A stretch of 64,000 bases of DNA from Acidobacteriota bacterium (lineage in GTDB: Bacteria; Acidobacteriota; Vicinamibacteria; Vicinamibacterales; UBA2999). The DNA lies in assembly GCA_016871195.1 (NCBI GenBank), contig VFZN01000011.1, positions 1 to 64,000 on the forward strand, given 5' to 3'. The notes beneath the pieces were generated by a model. It was not told the DNA's origin. It made no database searches and worked only from the letters and a program-made list of their open reading frames with translations. This document shows, one piece after another, positions 8,563 through 16,424 of this stretch. The translations under genes were made by a program, and so were the position numbers. Every line of letters begins with the position of its first letter. Position 1 is the stretch's first letter.

Positions 8563-9063
8563 TTACCGAGGCGACGTGAGCAGGCCCCTGATACGGGTAT
8601 TCTGCGGATCGTCGCGGAAGGTTTCGAACTCGAGCGTGTAGCCCTCGGGGTCGTAGGCCGTGAACCCGCGAATCGGCAGCGACTTGCTGTCGGCGAGCGG
8701 GCTCCGCATCCGCACGCCGCGGCTGGTGAGCCAGGCGTACCACGCATCGACATCCTGTGTCACAAACGCCACGGCGACCGGCTTGGTCTCGGAGGCGCGG
8801 TGCATGCCGCGGCTTTCATCGACGAGGCCGATGAACGACGTGGGCGAGGTCTGATACACCTTGGCCCAGCCCTGGTCGACCGTCAGTGTGAGCCCCAGGG
8901 TGTCCTGGTAGAAGCGCATCGCCGAGGGAATGTCCTTGTAGTAGAGCCACGTGATGCTGCCCTGCGCGAGCGTCCCAGGTCGCGCCGGTGTCTGCGCCTG
9001 CAGTAGCGTCAGGGGGATGCCTGCCAGCAGAGTCGCGAGGATGAACGGAATGAGTTGTCGCAT
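8563..9063 (-). CDS. Exported VOC (glyoxalase/bleomycin-resistance fold) protein
   Basis: The 166-residue product starts MRQLIPFILATLLAGIPLTL and is cleaved after LQA, so it is secreted. The body is one VOC module: ITWLYYKDIPSAMRFYQDTLGL at the front and FTAYDPEGYTLEFETF at the back, the second carrying the usual metal-ligand Glu. GGAGG eight bases before the ATG at 9063 supports this start. VOC proteins include dioxygenases, isomerases and binding proteins, and a secreted single module cannot be assigned a reaction. It is the first gene of the minus-strand set with the amidohydrolase and DapA-like genes, and is divergent from the polyketide synthase gene. Confidence 0.75.
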   Translation of the reverse strand: MRQLIPFILATLLAGIPLTLLQAQTPARPGTLAQGSITWLYYKDIPSAMRFYQDTLGLTLTVDQGWAKVYQTSPTSFIGLVDESRGMHRASETKPVAVAFVTQDVDAWYAWLTSRGVRMRSPLADSKSLPIRGFTAYDPEGYTLEFETFRDDPQNTRIRGLLTSPR

Positions 9064-9180
9064 CGGAAGACCTCCGTGAGATTCGTGCACGACCGTGTGG
9101 GCGCCATTGTAGCCGTGCCCGTCGCCGAAGCGTCACGCTGCGCCAGTCGGATCGCGATACGATGCCTCTGGACGTTCTCT

Positions 9181-10266
9181 GTGCCCGCCTCCACACAGGC
9201 CTTCATCTCCCGCATCGCCACGGCGGTGCCGCCGCACGACGGGCATGCGCTGTTTGTCGGATTCCTGCCGCAGCTCATTCACGACCCGCGCCACCTGAAG
9301 ATCGTCCAGCGCCTCGCCAGTCGCGCGCAGATTGCCCATCGGTACTCGGTGCTGTCGGCAGCCACCGAAGGACCGGCCCTCGATGCCGACGGCTTCTATC
9401 AGCCGGGCCACTTTGCCACCACGGCGCAGCGCATGCGGCGCTATGCCGTCTCGGCACCCGCCCTCGCCGAACAGGCCGTGTCTCAGCTGCTTGAGGGTGA
9501 CGACCGCCAGCGCATTACCCACCTCATTGTGGCGTCGTGCACCGGATTCGCTGCGCCTGGTGTTGACCTCGAACTGCAGACCCGCCTCGGGCTGCGTTCA
9601 GATCTTGAGCGCACCGTGATCGGATTCATGGGCTGCTACGCTGCGTTCAATGCGCTCAAGCTCGCCTCGGCCATCGTGGGAGCTCGGCCCGATGCACGGG
9701 TCGTGGTGGTGTGCGTCGAACTCTGCACCCTGCACCTGCGCGACGACCCGGCACCCGAGAAGGTGCTCGGCTTCCTGCAGTTCGCTGATGGATGCGGCGC
9801 CGCGCTGGTGACAGCCGACCCCGGCGGGCTGCGGCTCGACCGCTTCCGCTGCGAAGTGGTGACCGAGGCCCGCGATCTCATCTGCTGGACGATTGGCGAT
9901 CACGGCTTTGACATGGTGCTGTCACCCGATGTGCCGCAGGCACTCGGCCGCGTGCTGCCCGGCGTGCTTCCCCATCTGCTGTCAGATGAGGCGCGCGCGG
10001 GGGTGCGGCACTGGATGATTCACCCCGGTGGCCGCAGCGTGCTTGATGCGGTGGAAGAGGCACTGGCCCTCGAGCCGCAGGCGTTGACGCTGTCACGCCG
10101 TGTGCTGCATGACTTCGGCAACATGTCGTCGGCCACCATCCTGTTCGTGCTGCAGTCATTGCTCGATGCACCGGTGGACGATGGGCCCGGGGTGGCGATG
10201 GCGTTCGGCCCGGGGTTGACGGTGGAGAGCCTGCAGTTCACGCGGATGGTGCGCGCCGCATGCTGA
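9181..10266 (+). CDS. Type III polyketide synthase (chalcone/stilbene synthase family)
   Basis: The 361-residue product has the length of bacterial type III synthases and an intact catalytic triad: Cys152 in GFMGCYAAFNAL, His281 in IHPGGRSVLDAVE and Asn314 in DFGNMSSATILF. These enzymes extend an acyl-CoA starter with malonyl-CoA and cyclise the chain to resorcinols, pyrones or acylphloroglucinols. I took the GTG at 9181 because family homology begins right after it (FISRIATAVPPHDGH); TACGAT at 9158-9163 could be its -10 box. It overlaps the following methyltransferase gene by 7 bases, and an FAD oxidoreductase gene follows. This order resembles the Streptomyces srsABC cassette that makes and modifies alkylresorcinols. 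Confidence 0.9.
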   Translation: MPASTQAFISRIATAVPPHDGHALFVGFLPQLIHDPRHLKIVQRLASRAQIAHRYSVLSAATEGPALDADGFYQPGHFATTAQRMRRYAVSAPALAEQAVSQLLEGDDRQRITHLIVASCTGFAAPGVDLELQTRLGLRSDLERTVIGFMGCYAAFNALKLASAIVGARPDARVVVVCVELCTLHLRDDPAPEKVLGFLQFADGCGAALVTADPGGLRLDRFRCEVVTEARDLICWTIGDHGFDMVLSPDVPQALGRVLPGVLPHLLSDEARAGVRHWMIHPGGRSVLDAVEEALALEPQALTLSRRVLHDFGNMSSATILFVLQSLLDAPVDDGPGVAMAFGPGLTVESLQFTRMVRAAC

Positions 10267-11003
10267 TGCAGGCACGGTCGGCAGCTGCCGAGCTGATGGA
10301 TGGCGACGACTACTCACCCGAGGAGTTTGCAGAGACCCTGCGCCATCTGGCCCGCATCAATGTGCTCACCCGCGGCTACCAGCCCACCCTGGCGGCGCTC
10401 GACCGCGTGGTGGCGACCGGAGCGGTGCCTGCCGATCGCCCGCTGACGGTGCTCGACATCGGTTGTGGTTTCGGCGACACGCTGCGTGAGGTGGCGGCAT
10501 GGGCGCGTCGACGCCGAGTACAGGTCGCCCTGACAGGCGTCGACCTGAATCCGCTCTGCTGCCAGCTGGCCGAGGGGGCCACCGATGCGCGTGATGCCAT
10601 TACGTGGCGGGTGGCCGATGTCTTCGCACTTGAACCGGATCCCGTCGACGTGGTGATGTCGGCGCTCTTCATGCATCACCTCAGTGATGCCGGTGTCGTC
10701 CGCGTAATCCGCTGGATGCGTCAGCATGCGCGCGTGGCCGCATTCATCAACGACCTGCATAGGCACCCGCTGGCCTATCACTTCATCCGGCTGACGACGC
10801 CGCTCTTCAGCGGCAATCGCCTGATCTGCCACGACGCCCCGGTCTCAGTCGCGCGGGCCTTCACTCGGGCCGAGTGGGAGCGGTTGTTGGCCGAGGCTGG
10901 CGTTCCAACGGGCACGGCAGCGATCCACTGGCACTGGGCCTTTCGCCACGGCGTGTACATCGATACACGACTCTCACCACAGGACCTGACGGCGCGGGAA
11001 TGA
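10260..11003 (+). CDS. SAM-dependent class I methyltransferase of the type III PKS cassette
   Basis: The 247-residue product has motif I LDIGCGFGDTLREVAA, the acidic end of strand 2 in LTGVDLNP, and a later VDVVMSALFMHHL segment, as in UbiE-like small-molecule O- or C-methyltransferases. The ATG at 10260 overlaps the end of the polyketide synthase gene, and its stop overlaps the start of the FAD oxidoreductase gene (ATGA), so the three are probably translationally coupled. By analogy with SrsB it would methylate the polyketide ring; that role is inferred from context. Confidence 0.85.
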   Translation: MLMQARSAAAELMDGDDYSPEEFAETLRHLARINVLTRGYQPTLAALDRVVATGAVPADRPLTVLDIGCGFGDTLREVAAWARRRRVQVALTGVDLNPLCCQLAEGATDARDAITWRVADVFALEPDPVDVVMSALFMHHLSDAGVVRVIRWMRQHARVAAFINDLHRHPLAYHFIRLTTPLFSGNRLICHDAPVSVARAFTRAEWERLLAEAGVPTGTAAIHWHWAFRHGVYIDTRLSPQDLTARE

Positions 11004-12223
11004 GTGAGCAGGCGCGGCGTGCGGGTGTCGTCGTCGTGGGTGGAGGCCTCGCTGGAGCCATGGCGGCCGCACACCTTGCGCGGGCCGGCGTGCCCGTCAT
11101 CGTCTTCGAGCAGTCGCTGCAGCCGCAGCCAGCGGTATGCGGCGAGTTCCTGAGCTTCGAAGGGGCGGCACTCGTGCGTGAGATTGGCGCAGACCTGCCG
11201 CAAGAAGCCCACGCCATCGACACTGTTGCGGTGCATGGGCCGCGGCACACGCTGATCTCGCGCCTGCCCGAGGGAAACCTCGGTGTGTCGCGGATGCGGC
11301 TCGACGAAGCGCTGCGGCTGCGTGCCGGGCAACTGGGTGCGGTCATCCATCGCGGTGTCACCGTACATCGCCTCACGCCGCTCGACGACTCGGGGACGCT
11401 CGTGCAGACCAGTGGGGGTGACTGGCAGGCCGACGCCGTGATTGTGGCGACGGGCAAGCGCGACCTGCGCGGTGTGACCGCGCGCGCGCGCACGCACGAG
11501 GTCGTGGGCGTGCAGCTGCATGTGAGCGTCGCTCCGCAGGTGCGCGTGCGCATGCACAGTCGTGTGTCGCTGTGGGTGGGCGAGGGGGCCTACGGAGGTG
11601 TGGCACTCGTCGACGACACCACGCTCAACGTCTCGTGCGTGATCACGCCACAGGCAGCCCGCACGCACGGACTGTGCGCCGCCGACCTGATGCCGGCACT
11701 GATGCAGTCGCATCCGGCCGCCGCACGTGTGCTCGCCGAGATCGTGTGGCCTGCGGTGAAGATGATGGCGGTGGCACCGGTGCCCTACGGCTATGTGCGT
11801 CCGGTACCGCCAGGCGCCGGACTCTGGTGTGCCGGCGATCAGCTCGCGGTGATTCCCTCGCTCACTGGCGACGGTATGACGATGGCCCTGGCGAGTGGGC
11901 GTAAGGCGGCGATGGCGATCGTGGAGGGCTGGAGCGCGGGGCCTGCAGTGTCACGTTCACGTAACGTCGATGCCCGAGGCCTTCGGGGAGACCGCCTGCG
12001 CCCTGCGGCCGAGCGCTATCACACGGACATGGTGCAGGCGTGTGGCCGGCAGGTGCGTGTGGCGGTGCGGCTGCAGCAGCTATTCGCACGTCCGCGGGTG
12101 CTGGACCCCATGCTGCGCCTAGGTGCGTGGTTGCCGCCCGTGGTGCCGCTGCTGGTGCGCGCGACGCGTGTGCCGCGGGCACTGCGTGCCCCGGCAGCTC
12201 CTGCCGCTTGCCGTGTGGCGTGA
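11000..12223 (+). CDS. FAD-dependent oxidoreductase (geranylgeranyl-reductase/hydroxylase type) of the type III PKS cassette
   Basis: The product is 407 residues from the ATG at 11000, which overlaps the previous stop. The N-terminus carries the Rossmann dinucleotide motif VVVGGGLAGAMAAAHLARAG, then FEQSLQP and VCGEFLSFEG. A second FAD contact appears around residues 270-290 (LWCAGDQLAVIPSLTGDGM). This layout matches the group of flavoprotein monooxygenases and reductases that act on prenyl or polyketide lipids. As the third gene after the synthase and methyltransferase it likely hydroxylates or oxidises the alkylresorcinol/pyrone ring, as SrsC does. The Ala/Arg-rich C-terminal 40 residues look non-conserved. 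Confidence 0.8.
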   Translation: MSEQARRAGVVVVGGGLAGAMAAAHLARAGVPVIVFEQSLQPQPAVCGEFLSFEGAALVREIGADLPQEAHAIDTVAVHGPRHTLISRLPEGNLGVSRMRLDEALRLRAGQLGAVIHRGVTVHRLTPLDDSGTLVQTSGGDWQADAVIVATGKRDLRGVTARARTHEVVGVQLHVSVAPQVRVRMHSRVSLWVGEGAYGGVALVDDTTLNVSCVITPQAARTHGLCAADLMPALMQSHPAAARVLAEIVWPAVKMMAVAPVPYGYVRPVPPGAGLWCAGDQLAVIPSLTGDGMTMALASGRKAAMAIVEGWSAGPAVSRSRNVDARGLRGDRLRPAAERYHTDMVQACGRQVRVAVRLQQLFARPRVLDPMLRLGAWLPPVVPLLVRATRVPRALRAPAAPAACRVA

Positions 12224-12311
12224 GTGTTCCAGGGCCGCGCTCACAACTGTTCTGTGTAGACGGACGTCAACGCATAAACCATCTTGTGGAATGCGTGTGC
12301 AGTCACCGCCA

Positions 12312-12336
12312 ATGTCGAACACAGGAGGTTCGACAT
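12312..12336 (+). promoter_or_regulatory. Hairpin that holds the ribosome binding site and start codon of the small secreted-peptide gene
   Basis: ATGTCGAAC (12312-12320) and GTTCGACAT (12328-12336) are perfect inverted repeats of 9 bp around the 7-base loop ACAGGAG. The Shine-Dalgarno AGGAGG spans loop and stem, and the first two bases of the ATG are paired. A further 12-bp palindrome, CATGAGCTCATG, runs over the start codon (12334-12345). It could act as an RNA switch or as a protein operator. Confidence 0.5.
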
Positions 12337-12454
12337 GAGCTCATGCAATCGTGTGCTTGCCGGTGCCTTCGTTCTCGTCACCCTGACACTGGCTCCGGCA
12401 GCCCCCGCGTCGGCTTCGTCGATGGATCAGGTCGCCACACAGGCGCGCGGCTGA
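12335..12454 (+). CDS. Small secreted peptide of 39 residues (unknown)
   Basis: The frame is short but well supported. A perfect AGGAGG (12323-12328) sits 6 bases before the ATG, and the product is a clean signal peptide: MSSCNRVLAGAF, a hydrophobic core VLVTLTLAPAAP and an ASA cleavage site. This leaves a mature tail of about 12 residues (SSMDQVATQARG). A strong hairpin lies 33 bases after the stop, so the gene has its own punctuation. I know no family for it. It could be a secreted signal or toxin-like peptide, or the truncated start of a larger secreted protein. Confidence 0.5.
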   Translation: MSSCNRVLAGAFVLVTLTLAPAAPASASSMDQVATQARG

Positions 12455-12486
12455 CGTCCTCCACCCCCCAAACGCACCCGTCCCCT

Positions 12487-12521
12487 CGGGCGGTGTCCCT
12501 GACATTCAGGGGCGCCGCCCG
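12487..12521 (+). terminator. Terminator-like hairpin after the small peptide gene
   Basis: CGGGCGG (12487-12493) pairs with CCGCCCG (12515-12521), and CCCTG pairs with CAGGG inside it. The stem is long but no T-tract follows (TGTCCTTCG). Confidence 0.45.
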
Positions 12522-12594
12522 TGTCCTTCGCGTGGCGCCGGCCTGCGACGTCTCTGACTTGACGCGGGCCATCGTCGCCCGATACCGTCATCGC

Positions 12595-14136
12595 ATGTTC
12601 CCTCTCTGGCGCCCGCCCTCGGCGCTGGCCGCGCTTGGGCTTTTCCTGGCACTATCCGTGGCCCCGGCCCACGCCCAGTCGCAGGGCGAACCCGACAGTC
12701 AGACCGCCTGGGGCGGCATCTTCACCAGCGCCCAGGCCAGCACGGGCGCGACGCTGTACAGCGGCCGCTGCAGCAGTTGTCACCGCAGTGATCTCAGCGG
12801 CGGCAACGGACCCGCGCTCACGCTCGGCGGCTTCGGCGCGTCATGGGAAGGTCAGCCCCTGTCTGCCCTCGTATCCCGCATCCAGTCGACGATGCCGCCG
12901 ACCGATCCGGGCAGTCTCACCGACGCACAGGCCGCCGCGATCGTCGCGCATCTGCTGCAGCGGCAGGGCTATCCCGCAGGCAGCACCACGCTGAGCGCCT
13001 CGTCGTCGAGCCTGTATCGCAGCCATCGACTCTCGCCGCTGACCTGGACTGCGCCCGCCGCCGGCAATCAGAAATCCATCGCGGTGACGGCCTCCGATAC
13101 CGGCCACAGCTGGTTCGTCACTCAGCTGCCGTCGTGGTTGTCCTCGTCGGTTTCCGGAGCGACTGGCAGTGGCACGACGACAATCATCGCGGCGCCCAAT
13201 ACCTCGGGGGCCACGCGAACAGCGACCATTCTGATCGCCAACCGCCCCCTGAGCGTGACGCAGGAGAGCACGGGCTCGTCCTCGGTACCATCAGTCCCGA
13301 GCAACGTCGCAGCCGCCATCGTCGATCAGCTCGTGACGTTCACCTGGACCGCACCAGTCGCCGGGGCCACGCCGACGCGCTACCGCATAGAAGCGGGCAC
13401 CACTGCCGACAGCTTTCCGGTGATGCTGGATGTGGGGGCCGTCACGACGCACGCCGTTCCCGGCGTGCCGTTCGGGTCCTATGTCGCCCGCATCCGCGCG
13501 GGGAACGATGCTGGATTCGGCGAGCCATCGGTGGCCATCCCCGTGGTGGTGACCGCCATCTCGCCCGGCACGCCCCGCAATGCCCTCGTCACGGTCACCG
13601 GGTCGACCGTGCGCTTCACCTGGGACGCCCCTGCGTCCGGCAGTACGCCGACCGGCTACCTGATCGAGGCTGGGCTGCAGGCCGGGCGCACCGATATCGG
13701 CCCGATTCCCTGGACCACGCGCGTGTTCGAGGCGGGCAACGTGCCCGACGGGCGCTACTTCCTCCGCGTGCGTGCCGTCGCCGGCAGTACGCCCGGTGCG
13801 GCCACCGCAGATGTCGTAGCCGATGTGGTGCCCGATCTCAGACCGCCCGGAGCTCCGGCCGCGCTTGACGCGACCGTGGCCGGACGCACAGTGACCCTGC
13901 GGTGGACAGCCGCGACCGGCGGTGCCCCTGCGTCGGTCTATGTGCTGGAAGTCGGCTCGTCGAGTGGCGCAAGTAATCTCGTGCCAGGGCTCGATCTGTC
14001 CGCGTCGCAGACCAGTCTGCTGGCGCCTGATGTGCCGTCAGGGCAGTACTTCATCCGAGTGAGGGCGCGCAGCGCGGCCGGCGTGCTCGGCCCGCCGTCT
14101 CCTGAGGTGCTGATCAACGTGACCGGCAGTCACTGA
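12595..14136 (+). CDS. Exported c-type cytochrome fused to a BACON-like and three fibronectin type III domains
   Basis: The 513-residue product starts MFPLWRPPSALAALGLFLAL with cleavage after AHA. A mono-haem cytochrome c domain follows at about residues 30-130: CSSCH binds haem and the Met of STMPPTDPGSLTDAQ is the likely sixth ligand. Residues about 150-225 look like a BACON module (SWFVTQLPSWLS, ending LSVTQES). Three fibronectin type III repeats then fill the rest, each with a VTFTWTAP / VRFTWDAP / VTLRWTA strand. A secreted haem protein carrying BACON and FN3 modules suggests electron transfer on, or adhesion to, polysaccharide. The ATG at 12595 was chosen because the signal peptide starts there, with TACCGT six bases ahead. 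Confidence 0.75.
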   Translation: MFPLWRPPSALAALGLFLALSVAPAHAQSQGEPDSQTAWGGIFTSAQASTGATLYSGRCSSCHRSDLSGGNGPALTLGGFGASWEGQPLSALVSRIQSTMPPTDPGSLTDAQAAAIVAHLLQRQGYPAGSTTLSASSSSLYRSHRLSPLTWTAPAAGNQKSIAVTASDTGHSWFVTQLPSWLSSSVSGATGSGTTTIIAAPNTSGATRTATILIANRPLSVTQESTGSSSVPSVPSNVAAAIVDQLVTFTWTAPVAGATPTRYRIEAGTTADSFPVMLDVGAVTTHAVPGVPFGSYVARIRAGNDAGFGEPSVAIPVVVTAISPGTPRNALVTVTGSTVRFTWDAPASGSTPTGYLIEAGLQAGRTDIGPIPWTTRVFEAGNVPDGRYFLRVRAVAGSTPGAATADVVADVVPDLRPPGAPAALDATVAGRTVTLRWTAATGGAPASVYVLEVGSSSGASNLVPGLDLSASQTSLLAPDVPSGQYFIRVRARSAAGVLGPPSPEVLINVTGSH

Positions 14137-14191
14137 GCACGCATGACGAGCGGAGCCTCGCGCAGACGCTTGACCGTAAACGGCGCGACGG

Positions 14192-16369
14192 CTACGTGCC
14201 GGACGTGGCCTGCACCAGTACCTGCAGTTCGGGAATGTGCCAGTTCCAGGTGCGCATCGATGTCGTCTGCCGCAGACGCACGTCTCGCACAGGGTGCGGC
14301 GGCATCGGGAACCGCATGACGGGCCGACGCGGTGCCGAGACCATCGCCTCGAGAATGGTCGGCACGACCGAGCCGTCGAACACGGTGTCGGTCGTGCCGT
14401 TGGCGGCCACGGTCTCGATGATGAGGTGACGCGGATAGTTGGCAGTCTCGACCGGGACGTCCATCAGCACAGCCTCGAGCGTCCGCGGACGCGACAGCGT
14501 GACGGTCACTGACTCGTTGCCGCGCTGGGCATCGCCGCTGAGCCAGCGTGTCATCGGATTTCCGTCGAGCATGTCCTTCACCCGGTCGGGCCTGTGTGAC
14601 GTCGTCACCGTGAAGTCGGATGCTGCCACCAGCGGGACGACCTCGGCGGATGGGGAAGGCACCTGCGTCTCGGGATCCCTCAGCGCGAATGCCGTGAATG
14701 TTTCCCCCTCCCACACATCCGCCACCTGCGAGGCAGCCGGCCGCAGGTCAGGCAGCAGTGGCGCATCGCGCCGCACCACCACGATGCGCACGCCGATGCG
14801 GGAAAGGCCCTCGAACAGCGCCGGCCATTCCCCCGGGCTCAGGGCCGGGCTGCCTGGGCCGCCGACGAAATCCTGCAGCGCCGAGCCGTATCCGCTGTAG
14901 CCGTTGACGACGCGGCGTCTGTGATCGAGCGACGCCATGAGTGCCGGGAGGTTTCGGGTCCAGCCGTCGCGGCTGGCATACATCGGCCACTCGAGGACGG
15001 CACCGGGCGCCTGCATGGCCATCCAGCGCGTCAGGGCCGTGCGTTCACCGGACGGCGGATCGACGACATGGATGGTCACCGGTCCGCCGTAGCCGTCGTG
15101 CAGCAGTCCCAGTACCAGCAGCAGGCAGATGCCCCCTCGCAGAGCCGGTGATCCGAGGCGATGCAGCAGCCCGGCTGCTCCGAAGCCGGCCAGCACGCAC
15201 AGGGCGAGCGAAACGACGACGGCCATGCGCGCGGGCACCCGCAGGCCTGCCAGTCCCGGCACATGGGTCAGCAGCCATCCGTACGACGAGTGATGCAGCC
15301 CCATCGACATCCACAGTGCAACGGCGAGGAGCACCACGTAGGTCAGCCGACGACCCCGAGTGCCGGCAGATGCGGCTGGATCGGGCACGGGCCACACGGC
15401 GCCGAGGCCCCCCAGCAACGCCAGCAGCAGCACGACGCCGCCTGGAAACAGTGTCCGTTCCGCGGCGCCTCCGGCGATGACACCTGGCCAGGTCGCCATG
15501 TCCGGAAGCGCCCGGCGATAATCATCAAGGGTGGCGCTGAACATCAGGATTTCGTCGTAGCTGCGCGAGAAGCCCATCGTCTGCTGCACGTCGAAATAGA
15601 CCAGAGCCACGGGCAGCATGATCGCGACCAGTGCGGCGGCGGCGACGGACAGATCACGCAGCGTGAGCCCGAGCCGCACTTGAGTAGTGGCCAAACCGCG
15701 GCGCGCCGCATCCGCCAGGGGAATCAGTTCACCCCCTGCCACGACGAGGACGGTCACCGCGAAGAAATACAGGAAATAGCCGTTGGTCAGGCCGAGAACC
15801 GCGAAGGCCCCGACGAACCCGGCCAGGGCCCATCGCCGCCCGGTCGAAAAATAGATGTGCAGGGCCCAGAGCGCCAGCGGCATCCAGCCGGACATCAGCA
15901 TCTGCAGACGCGACCCGTGCAACACCCTGTGCGGCGCGCACACAAACGCCACGGCGGCGATGAGGGCCGCATCGGTGCGTCCGGTCAGGTGCCTGACCAG
16001 TCCGAACATGCCTGCGCCGGCAAGCACGTATGACCCGAGCAGGGCCACGTTGTGCACCAGCGCGGGATTGCCTGTCAGCCACTGCAGGGGCGCCGTGAAG
16101 ATGGCGGTCCCGAGCAGATGCTCGGACCAGGCCAGCGTGTCTGCGTACGGAAAAAACAGTGTGGCGTCCCACAGACCCGACAATCCGTGACACAGTCGGT
16201 CGGCGTCCCATGCGAGGATATAGGTGTTGAGCAGCGGGTCGCCCAGGTCATATGGAAGCCCCAGGGACCGCAACGGCAGCAGCGGCCAGGTCAGCACAAC
16301 GCCCAGCAGCAGGCTCAGCAGCGACACGGCAGAGAGCACGAGACCACGCACCTCACGATTGTGCCCCAA
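14192..16369 (-). CDS. Large polytopic membrane protein (glycosyltransferase-like) with a C-terminal discoidin-like domain
   Basis: The 725-residue product has about 10-12 hydrophobic segments over residues 10-450, with a first long loop YDLGDPLLNTYILAWDADRL. That Asp-rich loop after helix 1 and the overall hydropathy resemble GT-C glycosyltransferases and YfhO-like proteins, which use polyprenyl-phosphate sugars on the outer face of the inner membrane; no catalytic residue can be proven. Residues about 580-720 look like an F5/8 type C (discoidin) carbohydrate-binding fold (DMLDGNPMTRWLSGDAQ, PRTLEAVLMDVP, IPELQVLVQA). The TTG at 16369 is the upstream start; a GTG seven codons later is possible. 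It is convergent with the cytochrome-FN3 gene. Confidence 0.65.
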   Translation of the reverse strand: MGHNREVRGLVLSAVSLLSLLLGVVLTWPLLPLRSLGLPYDLGDPLLNTYILAWDADRLCHGLSGLWDATLFFPYADTLAWSEHLLGTAIFTAPLQWLTGNPALVHNVALLGSYVLAGAGMFGLVRHLTGRTDAALIAAVAFVCAPHRVLHGSRLQMLMSGWMPLALWALHIYFSTGRRWALAGFVGAFAVLGLTNGYFLYFFAVTVLVVAGGELIPLADAARRGLATTQVRLGLTLRDLSVAAAALVAIMLPVALVYFDVQQTMGFSRSYDEILMFSATLDDYRRALPDMATWPGVIAGGAAERTLFPGGVVLLLALLGGLGAVWPVPDPAASAGTRGRRLTYVVLLAVALWMSMGLHHSSYGWLLTHVPGLAGLRVPARMAVVVSLALCVLAGFGAAGLLHRLGSPALRGGICLLLVLGLLHDGYGGPVTIHVVDPPSGERTALTRWMAMQAPGAVLEWPMYASRDGWTRNLPALMASLDHRRRVVNGYSGYGSALQDFVGGPGSPALSPGEWPALFEGLSRIGVRIVVVRRDAPLLPDLRPAASQVADVWEGETFTAFALRDPETQVPSPSAEVVPLVAASDFTVTTSHRPDRVKDMLDGNPMTRWLSGDAQRGNESVTVTLSRPRTLEAVLMDVPVETANYPRHLIIETVAANGTTDTVFDGSVVPTILEAMVSAPRRPVMRFPMPPHPVRDVRLRQTTSMRTWNWHIPELQVLVQATSGT

Positions 16370-16424
16370 AGCACGGCGAGGGCGGGATTCGACAGCCGAG
16401 GCGAGGCAGCGTCAGATAATACGC

